Shown here: positions 44,246-52,518 of the stretch, one piece after another
How the letters are laid out: each line of letters starts with the position of its first letter
Numbering within the stretch: position 1 is the first letter of the stretch
Origin: CAYFPX01 sp964519895
GTDB taxonomy: Bacteria > Myxococcota_A > UBA796 > CAJQPC01
Reading direction: 5' to 3'
Assembly: GCA_964519895.1 (NCBI GenBank)
Contig: CAZFLE010000003.1
Coordinates: forward strand, 85,142-149,141
DNA: 64,000 nt
The notes under the pieces: generated by a model
Databases searched by the model: none
Told to the model about the DNA's origin: nothing
Seen by the model: the letters and a program-made list of their open reading frames with translations, nothing else
Made by a program: the position numbers and the translations under genes

Positions 44246-45349
44246 GTGGCCGCGATCGGTCTCCTGGGCGTGGCACCCCAGGAGCCCTGGGTGCCGGTGG
44301 CGCCGTCGGACCCGGACATCCGCTGGCTCGGCCGGGTGGATCTGAGCGTGTCGGCGAGCCCTCGCATGGCCTGGAGCGGCTCGGGCTTCTGGCTGGAGTT
44401 CGACGGGACCGGCGTCGTGGCGACCCTGGAGACCTTCTCCCAGGAGGGGCCCGCGGGCGTGGACCGCTACTCGGTGCGGGTGGACCGCGGCCTGCCGATC
44501 CAGCTCGACGCCCCCGCTGGCGAACAGGAGCTCGTGCTGGCCACCGGTCTCGAACCAGGCCGCCACGTGATCGAGGTGCGCAAGACCACCGAGGGCATGG
44601 TCGGCACCGGCGTGCTCTATGCGCTGACCCTGGAGCCCCACAGCCGACTGCGCAACCCGCACCCGGGGCTGCCCCGGCGCATCGAGGTCGTGGGCGGCAC
44701 CGAGGCCTGTGGCTACGGGGTCCGGACCACCGAGCGCCGGCCGCCCACCGGCTTCGACCCAGCCCACGAGGACTACCTGCTGGCGTGGCCCTACCTGGTC
44801 GGCGAGTCGCTCGCTGCCCAGGTCCAGACGGTCTGCTACAGCGGGCGGGGGCTGTTGCCAGCCGCCGGGCAGCCGGACCTCCCGCAGCTCCCGGAGCTGT
44901 GGCGGTTGTCGCTGCCTCACGAAGCCGACGCCGTCTGGGACTTCGATCGCTACGTGCCCGACCTGCTCGTGCTGCAGCTCGGGGCCCAGGACCTGGGCCA
45001 GGGCAGGCCTTCTCGCCGGGTCTTCCGTGCCGCGCTGGACCGCTGGATCCGCTCGATCCGGGACGTCTACCCGGATGCCTGGATCCTGCTCAACGCGAGC
45101 CCCACCGTGACCGCCAGCTGGCCCGAGGGGGGCTGGGGCCCGGACTGGCTCTCCGAGCGCTTCTCGGAGCAGCTGGCCCTGGCCGACGGCCGAGGGGATG
45201 CCCGGGTGCAGGTGCTGCCCATCGCACCCATCGCGGGACCCTGGGGGACCGACTACCAGCCGACCTCTTCGGCCCAGGCCGCGCTCGCCATGCGCCTGTC
45301 CCACGCCATCCAGGACCTCACCGGCTGGGTCCAAGCGGGAGCTCGCTGA
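44246..45349 (+). CDS. CE2-like SGNH-hydrolase relative lacking catalytic residues, exported
   Basis: A 367-residue protein from the GTG at 44246. The frame is open upstream, and a CTG at 44216 overlapping the previous stop (CTGA) would give a better signal peptide with an Arg n-region. Residues ~25-130 form a jelly-roll like the N-terminal domain of CE2 acetyl-esterases (GFWLEFDGTGVVATL). The rest is SGNH-like: IEVVGGTEACGYG aligns with the family's GDSITCGYG, LQLGAQDLGQG with the GTND block, and TDYQPTSSAQAALA with the DxxHP block. Nucleophile Ser is Thr, Asn is Gln and His is Gln, so this is likely a binding pseudoenzyme. Its end overlaps the DUF4406-like gene by 32 bp. Confidence 0.8.
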   Translation: MAAIGLLGVAPQEPWVPVAPSDPDIRWLGRVDLSVSASPRMAWSGSGFWLEFDGTGVVATLETFSQEGPAGVDRYSVRVDRGLPIQLDAPAGEQELVLATGLEPGRHVIEVRKTTEGMVGTGVLYALTLEPHSRLRNPHPGLPRRIEVVGGTEACGYGVRTTERRPPTGFDPAHEDYLLAWPYLVGESLAAQVQTVCYSGRGLLPAAGQPDLPQLPELWRLSLPHEADAVWDFDRYVPDLLVLQLGAQDLGQGRPSRRVFRAALDRWIRSIRDVYPDAWILLNASPTVTASWPEGGWGPDWLSERFSEQLALADGRGDARVQVLPIAPIAGPWGTDYQPTSSAQAALAMRLSHAIQDLTGWVQAGAR

Positions 45350-45674
45350 GGTCGCGGAACACCCGGCCGCCACGGGCCTGGATCCGCGCGACCTCGTCGT
45401 CAGCCCCCTGGGACGGACCCCCGATCCGCAGCACGGCGTCGCAGCGCTCAGCCAGGGCCAGGGACAGGGGCATCATCAGGCGCTCGAAGTGGCCCTGTCC
45501 CGCAGCCTCGATGACCGGCAGGGCCAGGTTGAGCCCGATCAGCGGCACGTGGCCCCGCTCGAACACCGCCAGGGCGGCGCGGTTCATCGCCCGCAGGTTC
45601 TCCGCACGCTGGGCGCCATCGGCGCCCCCGCTGGTGTAGGGCCCGGCGACCATCACCCACAGCCGCTCGCTCAA
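45318..45674 (-). CDS. DUF4406 / nucleoside deoxyribosyltransferase-like protein
   Basis: A 118-residue soluble protein. Start TTG overlaps the upstream TGA (TTGA), giving SERLWVMVAGPYTSGG. The pattern AGPYTS, NLRAMNRAALAVFERGHVPLIG and LALAERCDAVLRIGG...DDEVARIQARGG is that of the DUF4406/NDT-like family, whose members bind or cleave nucleotide-type ligands. The catalytic Glu of true deoxyribosyltransferases is not obvious, so no reaction is claimed. It is coupled to the alpha/beta-hydrolase gene. It is convergent with the CE2-like gene and overlaps its end. Confidence 0.8.
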   Translation of the reverse strand: MSERLWVMVAGPYTSGGADGAQRAENLRAMNRAALAVFERGHVPLIGLNLALPVIEAAGQGHFERLMMPLSLALAERCDAVLRIGGPSQGADDEVARIQARGGRVFRDLSELPLGPSR

Positions 45675-46759
45675 GGAATGAGCACCGCGTCGTCGAACCG
45701 GTCCCACTGGAGGCCGGGGCCGATGCCCTGGAGCGCCTGGTCGAAGAACAGGGTGCTGGCCGTGGTCAGGATCGCGTCGGAGCGGTCCAGGTCCATGAAG
45801 GTCTGGCCGCAGTCGTCCTGGACCGGCGGGGCCACGCCGGGACAGCCGTTGCTGGCCAGGTCCAACAGCTGCTGGTACCAGGTGGCGTTCAGGTCGTCGC
45901 GCCCTTCGAGGTAGGTCTGGGCCAGGCCGACCACGTCCATGCGACACAGGTCGCTGAAGGCCATGTGGCCGGCGTCTTGGAGCTGGAGGAGCTGGCCCAC
46001 ATCCAGGGACACGGCGGTCTCCAGGTTGTCGGCGTAGGGGTCACAGGAGCCGCTCAGGGTCAGCGCCGACGCGCTCTCCCGCGTGATCGTCACCGCCGAC
46101 GCCAGGGCCAGCAGCGCCGAGAAGCGCGGATCCGGGTTGCCGACGGTCTCGGTGGTGCCCCCGCCGGCGCTGTGACCGCTCAGGCCCATGCGATCCAGGT
46201 CGAGCAGGCCCTGGAGGAAGCCGCCTGGATCGCCGTTCGCGTCCTCGAGCCAGGCCAGCACATCGGCCAGGTCTTCGGGGGCCGGGTCGTCCAGGGACGG
46301 GTCGCAGCCGTCCAGTGGCGGGTTGAAGACGCAGGGCAGCACGTCGGCCAGGTGACGACCGGGGTGGTCGGCGCTTATGACCACGTAGCCGCGGCTGGCC
46401 AGGTGCTCGGTGTAGGTGATCGACTGGGCCCGGAAGCCGCCCCAGCCATGGCTGAACAGGACCACCGGCAGCGGCGCATCGAGGGGGCGTGTGGGGGCGT
46501 CCCGGACCGCGCCGGTGGTGACCTGGGCCAGCTCGGTGGCCTGGAGCAGGTCGATCACGCTCTGGGGCGCGAAGTCCGCCAGGTCGATGGTCTCGGTGGG
46601 CTCCAGGCTCGCGTCGTTGGCGGCCGGGTACCAGACATCGAAGACCTGGCCCTTGTCGCGGATCGTGCGCACGCCGACGGGCACACCGCGGACCCCGGGG
46701 TCCGACGGCAGGTCCAGCGGCTCCAGGGTGGAGCAGGCGATCGACCACAGGATCAGCAC
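45671..46759 (-). CDS. Alpha/beta-hydrolase lipoprotein (PAF-acetylhydrolase/chlorophyllase-like)
   Basis: A 362-residue exported esterase or lipase. The leader VLILWSIAC provides the lipidated Cys at about residue 9. The fold is shown by VVLFSHGWGGFRAQS (oxyanion strand), the nucleophile elbow GLSGHSAGGGT (GHSAG) and a candidate catalytic His in QDAGHMAFSDLC. Cys pairs (CVFNPPLDGCDP, NGCPGVAPPVQDDC) suggest disulfides. The GTG start directly follows GGAGGAGG-like bases that overlap a TATGGA box. The substrate is unknown. The gene downstream is coupled by TTGA. Confidence 0.87.
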   Translation of the reverse strand: MLILWSIACSTLEPLDLPSDPGVRGVPVGVRTIRDKGQVFDVWYPAANDASLEPTETIDLADFAPQSVIDLLQATELAQVTTGAVRDAPTRPLDAPLPVVLFSHGWGGFRAQSITYTEHLASRGYVVISADHPGRHLADVLPCVFNPPLDGCDPSLDDPAPEDLADVLAWLEDANGDPGGFLQGLLDLDRMGLSGHSAGGGTTETVGNPDPRFSALLALASAVTITRESASALTLSGSCDPYADNLETAVSLDVGQLLQLQDAGHMAFSDLCRMDVVGLAQTYLEGRDDLNATWYQQLLDLASNGCPGVAPPVQDDCGQTFMDLDRSDAILTTASTLFFDQALQGIGPGLQWDRFDDAVLIP

Positions 46760-46781
46760 GCCTCCTCCATAGCCCGACCGC

Positions 46782-48491
46782 TCACGGCACCGACGCTTGG
46801 GTGGCTTCGCCGGTCCAGCCGGTGTCGGACCACGTGCCCGGGGCCACCTGGAGGGTCTGGGTGAGGTCGCCCACGTGGAGCGTGACCGTGCCCTGGTGCC
46901 ACAGCGCGAGCCGTGCCACGCCGTTCCGATCGGCGGTGGCTCCGACAGGGGGGTGACCGGGTGCCTCGATCCAGGCCACCTGGCCACGGGTCAGCCCGGA
47001 GACCGTGACGCGGCTCTCGGCCCGGTGGGTGCCCGGGATCCATGGCGACACGCCCTTGTCGACCAGGAGCTCCTGCCAGACCTGGGCCCACCCTTGGGCC
47101 CGTCCCCGGGCCGGTCCGTGCACGATCCCCCCGACGGCGCCGGCCTTGAGCGTGGCCAGCAGGCGCATCGGGAGGGCTCTGGGATCGGCGGCGTGCTCCC
47201 GGCGGGACCCCATCTCGGTGATCCAGTGCCCGGCGAACATCGACGGGTCCCGGCCGGACCCTGGGCCATCCACCACCAGCGCCTGGCCCGGCAGGTGGTG
47301 TCCCACGATCGGTCGCGCCAGCGGGTCGGTGAGCAGGCCCTCCCGGGCCTGGTTCGGGCCCCCGGGTCCCTCTTCGAGGATCCACAGGACCAGGGACGGA
47401 TGGCCGCTCAGGGACTGGACCAGGGCGGCGTCCGGGGCCACGCAGGGTCCCGGGTCCCGGGCCTGGGCGGACAGGCCGCGCCAATTCAGGATGCCCGGGC
47501 AGCGGGGCAGCACCACCACCGGCAGCCCCCGCTCGTCGGCCTGGGCCAGGTCGGCCGGGGACGGCAGGCGGCCGTGGTACTCGACCACGTTGTGGCCCGC
47601 TGCGGCGGTCAGCCGGGCGATGGCGGTCAGGGTCGTGTCCTGGGTGACCCGCTGGCCTAGGAGCCGCAAGGTCTGCCCGTTGAGCGCCAGGGCCCGGTCC
47701 TCGACACCGAAGTCCCGGAGCCCGGTCCGGGTGGTGTGGCGGTCGAGGAGCGCACCGTCGGGCCCGGCCAGGGTGGCCTGGAGCTGGAAGAGGGCGGGAC
47801 CCTGGGCGAGCCCCAGAGACCAGACCGGGCCCTTCCACGGGGCCGCCGCCGCGGTCGCCTGTCCGTCCACCACCTTGGCCTGCCCCAGGGTCTGGAGCAC
47901 CCGGCCGTCGAGCATGGCCGAGAAGTGCACGACGCTGCCCGCCGGAGCGCTGTCGACCCTTGCGCTGGCCGTTGCAGCGCCGTCGTCCAGCGTGACCCAG
48001 GCGTCGTCGACGTAGGCTGCGGGCCGGAGCGAGAGCACAGGGGGCTCTCCCAGCCGCGCCCGGGCGCTGTCCTGTCCGGAGAGCAGGGGCGAGACCCCCC
48101 GGGGCCCGGAGATCCGGACCACCAGCTGGTTTGCGCCGGCCTTGAGGTACGGTCCGACCGGCACCTCGATGGGGGCCAGGCCACCGGTCTGGGCTGGCAG
48201 GGCCGTGCCGTTGACGGTCACCTGGGCGGACCAGCTCGTGTCCCTGAGCACCAGCACGCTGCCCGGGCCGACCCGATCTGCGGGAATGGTTACGGTGGTC
48301 TCCAGGTGGACCGCCGCGGTCCGAGCGGGCGCGACCCAGGGCGGCTTGGGGTCCGGCGTGACCGACCAGCCCCGGGCCAGGGTCAGGTCGAGACGGGCGG
48401 CGGCGCCCGAGGGCTCGCTGCCCCTGCAGGCCGGCGTCGACAGGCAGCCGACCGCCAGGAGCAGCGCCGCGGCGATCCATCTCCGGCCCAT
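46782..48491 (-). CDS. Glycoside hydrolase family 2-like lipoprotein
   Basis: A 569-residue exported protein with leader RRWIAAALLLAVGC. Residues ~35-150 form a jelly roll like the sugar-binding domain of GH2 (VLVLRDTSWSAQVTVNGTAL, LKAGANQLVVRISG). RTGLRDFGVEDRALALNGQT marks the start of a GH2-type TIM barrel. The acid/base block that normally reads HPS...W..NE is here SGHPSLVLWILEEGPGG, with Glu where the invariant Asn is expected. Retained activity is therefore uncertain. A second Glu (ITEMGSRREH) could be the nucleophile. It has GGAGGG before the ATG and a TACCCT box 30 bases upstream. Confidence 0.75.
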   Translation of the reverse strand: MGRRWIAAALLLAVGCLSTPACRGSEPSGAAARLDLTLARGWSVTPDPKPPWVAPARTAAVHLETTVTIPADRVGPGSVLVLRDTSWSAQVTVNGTALPAQTGGLAPIEVPVGPYLKAGANQLVVRISGPRGVSPLLSGQDSARARLGEPPVLSLRPAAYVDDAWVTLDDGAATASARVDSAPAGSVVHFSAMLDGRVLQTLGQAKVVDGQATAAAAPWKGPVWSLGLAQGPALFQLQATLAGPDGALLDRHTTRTGLRDFGVEDRALALNGQTLRLLGQRVTQDTTLTAIARLTAAAGHNVVEYHGRLPSPADLAQADERGLPVVVLPRCPGILNWRGLSAQARDPGPCVAPDAALVQSLSGHPSLVLWILEEGPGGPNQAREGLLTDPLARPIVGHHLPGQALVVDGPGSGRDPSMFAGHWITEMGSRREHAADPRALPMRLLATLKAGAVGGIVHGPARGRAQGWAQVWQELLVDKGVSPWIPGTHRAESRVTVSGLTRGQVAWIEAPGHPPVGATADRNGVARLALWHQGTVTLHVGDLTQTLQVAPGTWSDTGWTGEATQASVP

Positions 48492-48535
48492 GCTCGCGCT
48501 CGCCCTCCGTGCGCAGACAGGGTACCCGGCGGGGC

Positions 48536-48775
48536 ATGCCCGGCCCTCCTCCGACCCCCGCCGCCCTGGACCGCCACGTCGCGGCCTGCGAGCGCGACGA
48601 GGACGGCTACATGGATCCCCAGACGGGGCTCTTCGTGCTCACGAGCGCCTTCCTGACCCGCCGGGGCTGGTGCTGCGCGGCGGGCTGTCGGCACTGTCCC
48701 TTTCCGGTGTCGGAGCAGCGCCGGGTGGGGCGTCCGCGGGGGGTGCCGGCGTGGCCTTGGGGGGGCGGAGTCTAG
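48536..48775 (+). CDS. DUF5522 Cys-rich small protein
   Basis: A 79-residue protein. EDGYMDPQTGLFVLTSAFLTRRGWCCAAGCRHCPF is the DUF5522 signature: a YxDPxTGLxVxT start and a CC...C..C cluster that could bind a metal or Fe-S centre. Its function is unknown. The ATG at 48536 is preferred to a GTG nine codons earlier, because the extra N-terminus is Arg-rich and not conserved-looking. It is divergent from the GH2-like gene. Confidence 0.8.
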   Translation: MPGPPPTPAALDRHVAACERDEDGYMDPQTGLFVLTSAFLTRRGWCCAAGCRHCPFPVSEQRRVGRPRGVPAWPWGGGV

Positions 48776-48781
48776 TCCTCG

Positions 48782-50680
48782 CTACCGACACATCTGCGTC
48801 GCCGTCACCGTCTTCCCCCCACAATTCCCGTCCAGATCCACCGCCCCGTTGCAGTTCTCGACCCACGTCGCCGAGTCCCCGCACGCCGGCACCCCGGACT
48901 CCCAGCCGGCATCGCCTTCGCACGTCTTGCCGCTGGTCCCGCCGGCGGCACAGGTCGCCGCATCGGGCAGCTCCTGTTCCTCGAGGCCGTCACAGGTCCA
49001 GTCGTAGCTGCCGTCCCCGCGGTCGGTGCTGAAGAACGCCGTCTGGGCCGTGTTGGCGGCGGCGTTCAGGTCGTAACAGTCTGTGTCGTCGGCCACGTAC
49101 CCGCTGGCGGGCAAGCTGCAGGCGTCGACGACGCTGGTGGCATCGCCGTAGCCATCGGCGTCCAGGTCGGCGTAGTAGGTCGTGGTCACGCCTTCGTCGA
49201 CCGCCGTGTCGCAGTCCTGGTCCACCGTGTCGCACACCTCGGTCGCGTCGGGGTTCACGGTGGCGTCCCCGTCGTCGCAGTCGTCGCTGTTCTCCACGGT
49301 GCCCGACGGGGCGCTGCAGGCCTGGGTGCTCACCGCGGGGTCGCCGTGACCGTCGCCGTCGCCGTCGTCGTAGAAGGTCGTCGTGGCCCCCTCGTCGACG
49401 CTGCTGTCGCAGTCCTGGTCGGTGTGGTCGCAGACCTCGGCGGCGTCGGGGTTCACGGCGGCATCCCCGTCGTCGCAGTCGTCGTCGGTGGCCGACCAGC
49501 CACTGCCGAGCTCGCAGGCGATCTGGGAGACCAGGGCGTCGCCGAAGCCATCGCCGTCGCTGTCCCCGTAGAAGGTGTCGCCGTCGACCGGATCCTCGTC
49601 GATCGCGGTGTCGCAGTCCTCGTCCACCCCGTCGCAGCCCTCGCTGGCACCGGGCTTGATGCCCCCGTCGGCGTCGTTGCAGTCCCCGGGCTCGGCGACG
49701 TAGTCCGACGGGGCCGTGCAGGCCTCGACCGTGGTGGTGTCCACGCCATAGCCGTCGGCGTCGGCGTCCAGGTAGAAGGTCTCGGTCACCCCCTCGTCGA
49801 CCAGGCTGTCGCAGTCCTCGTCGTCGCCGTCGCACTGCTCGGGGGCGTCGGGGTAGCGGGTGCCGTCCTGGTCGTCGCAGTCCGTGGCGTCGTCGACGTG
49901 ATCCGGGGGGGCGTCGCAGGCCACCTCGGCCTCGGCCGGGTCCCCGTGACCGTCGCCGTCGCTGTCCAGGAACCACGCAGGCGCATCGCTGGCGGCCTCG
50001 TCGACCGTCGCGTCGCAGTCGTTGTCCACGTTGTCGCACAGCTCCGGGTTGCCGGGGAAGCGCCGGTCGTCGCTGTCGTCGCAGTCGTCGGTGGTGGCGG
50101 CCCACCCCCGCGGGTCGTCACAGGACAGGGTCGTCTCGTCGGCAACACCGTGGTCGTCGCCGTCGGCGTCCAGGTACCAGGTGCTGGCGTCCAGGGCTTC
50201 TTCGTCGACGGTGTCGTCGCAGTCCTGGTCCAGGCCGTCGCAGAACTCGTCGGCGCCGGGAAAGCTGTCCGGGTCGTCGTCGTCGCAGTCGCCGCCCGCT
50301 CGGGTGTATCCCGCGGGCTCTTCACAGCCTGTCAGCGTGTCGTCGTCGCTGCCGTAGCCGTCCGCGTCCCGATCCCGGTGCCAGACCTGGTCCTCGGGGT
50401 CCCCCTCGTCGACAGCACCGTCGCAGTCGTCGTCGAGCTGGTTGCAGTACTCGGTGGCGCCGGGGAAGGCCTCGGCGTCCCCATCGTCGCAGTCGCTGGC
50501 GTCGTCGACGAAGCCGCTCAGGTCACAGGTGTGGGTGACCACCGCAGGATCGCCGTAGCCGTCCTCGTCGGCGTCCGCGTACAGCGTGCACGGGTTGGTG
50601 TCGACGGGCACACCGCTGTCGCCATCCGGGACCGGCGGGGTGCAGCCCCACAGTGCCAGCACCAGGAGGGAGGGGGTCAT
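48782..50680 (-). CDS. MopE-like metal-binding repeat lipoprotein
   Basis: A 632-residue lipoprotein (MTPSLLVLALWGC). It has seven full and one partial copy of a ~60-residue unit with the core CDDxDxxxxPxxxExCDxxDxDCDxxVDE, preceded by YxDxDxDGYGD-type calcium loops. This is the putative metal-binding motif of MopE and related outer-surface proteins, each unit probably closed by disulfides. The last ~80 residues are a Cys-containing cap (TWVENCNGAVDLDGNCGG). Codons GAC and GTC dominate. Start choice is uncertain: ATGs at 50695 and 50734 are in frame, and none has a good SD. It is divergent from the arginine deiminase gene. Confidence 0.9.
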   Translation of the reverse strand: MTPSLLVLALWGCTPPVPDGDSGVPVDTNPCTLYADADEDGYGDPAVVTHTCDLSGFVDDASDCDDGDAEAFPGATEYCNQLDDDCDGAVDEGDPEDQVWHRDRDADGYGSDDDTLTGCEEPAGYTRAGGDCDDDDPDSFPGADEFCDGLDQDCDDTVDEEALDASTWYLDADGDDHGVADETTLSCDDPRGWAATTDDCDDSDDRRFPGNPELCDNVDNDCDATVDEAASDAPAWFLDSDGDGHGDPAEAEVACDAPPDHVDDATDCDDQDGTRYPDAPEQCDGDDEDCDSLVDEGVTETFYLDADADGYGVDTTTVEACTAPSDYVAEPGDCNDADGGIKPGASEGCDGVDEDCDTAIDEDPVDGDTFYGDSDGDGFGDALVSQIACELGSGWSATDDDCDDGDAAVNPDAAEVCDHTDQDCDSSVDEGATTTFYDDGDGDGHGDPAVSTQACSAPSGTVENSDDCDDGDATVNPDATEVCDTVDQDCDTAVDEGVTTTYYADLDADGYGDATSVVDACSLPASGYVADDTDCYDLNAAANTAQTAFFSTDRGDGSYDWTCDGLEEQELPDAATCAAGGTSGKTCEGDAGWESGVPACGDSATWVENCNGAVDLDGNCGGKTVTATQMCR

Positions 50681-50738
50681 GCTCGGCGGCATCATCGCAC
50701 GGTCCGACTGGGCGCCCAGCCGCTTCCCGCCCATTCTC

Positions 50739-50771
50739 TTGACAGTCGGGCACCGGGAGGGGGACTAAGTT
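50739..50771 (+). promoter_or_regulatory. Possible promoter of the arginine deiminase gene
   Basis: TTGACA (50739-50744) and TAAGTT (50766-50771) lie upstream of GGGAGGT and the ATG. The 21-base spacer is longer than the usual 17, so the pair is tentative. The -10 alone gives a leader near 17-18 bases. Confidence 0.35.
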
Positions 50772-50794
50772 GCCGCTCCCAACGGGAGGTCTCC

Positions 50795-52516
50795 ATGATT
50801 CCGACCCTCTTGCTCCTGCTGGCCTGTGGCGACGACACCACGGGCTCCGACACCGGCACGGTGGGCAGCGACAGCGGCACGACGGCGGTCGATGACACCG
50901 GCACCACCGCTGTCGACGACACCGGCAGCGACACCCAGGACACCGAGGACACTCAGGACACCGAGGACACCGAGCCTCCGGAGCCCGAGATCGACTGGGC
51001 CTTCGACGACGTGTTCGGCGTGCCCAACGTCGACGACGACGACGAGAACCGGACCAGCGACTTCACCGACAACGGCGGCTGGAGCGGGGTGAGCGGCGAG
51101 GACGACTTCACCACCCTGACACTCCCCCGGTCGGTGTTGAACAGCCTGCCCGATGGCGAGACCGTCCGGCTCACCTTGAGTGGCGAGACCAGCCAGATCC
51201 GGGTCCACACCTCGTCCGGTCAGATCCTGGGCAAGGGGAGCGACACGGTCTACGAGTTCACGCCCAGCGGCAAGCTCGACCTGGCCGTCGAGTTCGGGAT
51301 CTTGCTGGCCCAGGGCTACCTGGAGCTCGAGCGGCTGAACAGCGCCGGCGTGGTCCAGGACAGCACCGAGGTGCTGTTGATGGCCAGCCCGCTGCTCATG
51401 AACAACCACCTCCAGGAGGCCGAGGAGGTCTGGGTCGTCTCCGTCGAGGCGTGGGGCACCGACAACCACGCCTTGGTCCAGGACTTCACCGACGAGCTGG
51501 GCAGCGCCTTCACGTCGGTCAATGGGCGCAACTACGGCAACGACGTCTGGATCCAGGACGAGTTCGAGTGGGGCAACCTGTACGGCACCGACACCCGCAT
51601 CGGCGTGGTGCTGGACCTGATCCGGGACCGGGACCTGGACGACTACGCCGAGGACCACATGGTCGAGCCCGGGCGCATCGCCACGGTCTACGGCAGCGGC
51701 CGCGCCACGAGCCAGGACTACGGCGGCAACCTGGAGACCTCGCCCCCGGTGACGGTGGGCGGCACCGAGTACCCCCTGGGCCGGTTCTACTACGGCGACG
51801 ACGGCCGCAACATCCGGCCCAACGACGACCTGGTCGACGCCATCAACGACAGCATCCTCCAAGAGCCCTTCACCCAGACGGTCAAGTGGCTGTGCGTCGG
51901 CCACGTCGACGAGTACCACACCTTCATTCCGGACTCGTCCAGCGCCAAGGGCTTCAAGCTGGTCGTGGCCGACGTGGACGCCGGCTACGCGTTCCTGGAG
52001 GGCCTGAACGAGAACACGAAGATCACGCAGTACCAGTCCAAGGGCTTCCGCACCATCGGCGACATCGTCGACGACCGCGCCATCCGGGCGCTGAACGAGG
52101 ACCTGCGCGACGACTACATCGAGCCCAACATCGCCACCTTCAAGGCCGAGCTCGGACTCACCGAGTCGGACATCATCCGGGTCCCGGGGCTGTTCGAGCA
52201 GCCCACGGGCTGCGGTCAGTACACCGCGTCGCTGATGCCGGGCACGGTCAACCTGACGGTGGCCAACGTGGCCGGCGAGGCCGTCAAGCTGTTCGCCCCC
52301 GACCCATTCTTGCGACAGAACACCGGTGACCAGTCCAGCGACCCGCTGATCAGCGAGTGGAACAGCCTGATGCCCGCGTCGGTCGAGACCCACTTCGTCG
52401 ACGACTGGGACGTCTACCACATGGCCCTGGGCGAGGTGCACTGCGGCTCCAAGGTCCAGCGAGCACCCGACGCCGACTGGTGGGACACCTCTCTCGATCT
52501 GCTGGAGGGCAACTGA
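50795..52516 (+). CDS. Protein-arginine deiminase (PAD-type), exported lipoprotein
   Basis: A 573-residue protein predicted to convert peptidyl-arginine to citrulline outside the cytoplasm. Lipobox LLLAC (Cys11) is followed by a ~50-residue Asp/Thr/Ser/Glu linker and a beta-rich middle domain (~65-195). The PAD catalytic domain follows. NDVWIQDEFEWG holds Asp255, VGHVDEYHTFIP holds His370 and Asp372, and GEVHCGSK holds nucleophile Cys550. These match Asp350, His471, Asp473 and Cys645 of animal PAD4. This is the metazoan/cyanobacterial PAD family, not the agmatine-deiminase-like bacterial PPAD. The ATG has GGGAGGT upstream. The HEAT protein gene follows by two bases. Confidence 0.9.
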   Translation: MIPTLLLLLACGDDTTGSDTGTVGSDSGTTAVDDTGTTAVDDTGSDTQDTEDTQDTEDTEPPEPEIDWAFDDVFGVPNVDDDDENRTSDFTDNGGWSGVSGEDDFTTLTLPRSVLNSLPDGETVRLTLSGETSQIRVHTSSGQILGKGSDTVYEFTPSGKLDLAVEFGILLAQGYLELERLNSAGVVQDSTEVLLMASPLLMNNHLQEAEEVWVVSVEAWGTDNHALVQDFTDELGSAFTSVNGRNYGNDVWIQDEFEWGNLYGTDTRIGVVLDLIRDRDLDDYAEDHMVEPGRIATVYGSGRATSQDYGGNLETSPPVTVGGTEYPLGRFYYGDDGRNIRPNDDLVDAINDSILQEPFTQTVKWLCVGHVDEYHTFIPDSSSAKGFKLVVADVDAGYAFLEGLNENTKITQYQSKGFRTIGDIVDDRAIRALNEDLRDDYIEPNIATFKAELGLTESDIIRVPGLFEQPTGCGQYTASLMPGTVNLTVANVAGEAVKLFAPDPFLRQNTGDQSSDPLISEWNSLMPASVETHFVDDWDVYHMALGEVHCGSKVQRAPDADWWDTSLDLLEGN

Positions 52517-52518
52517 TC

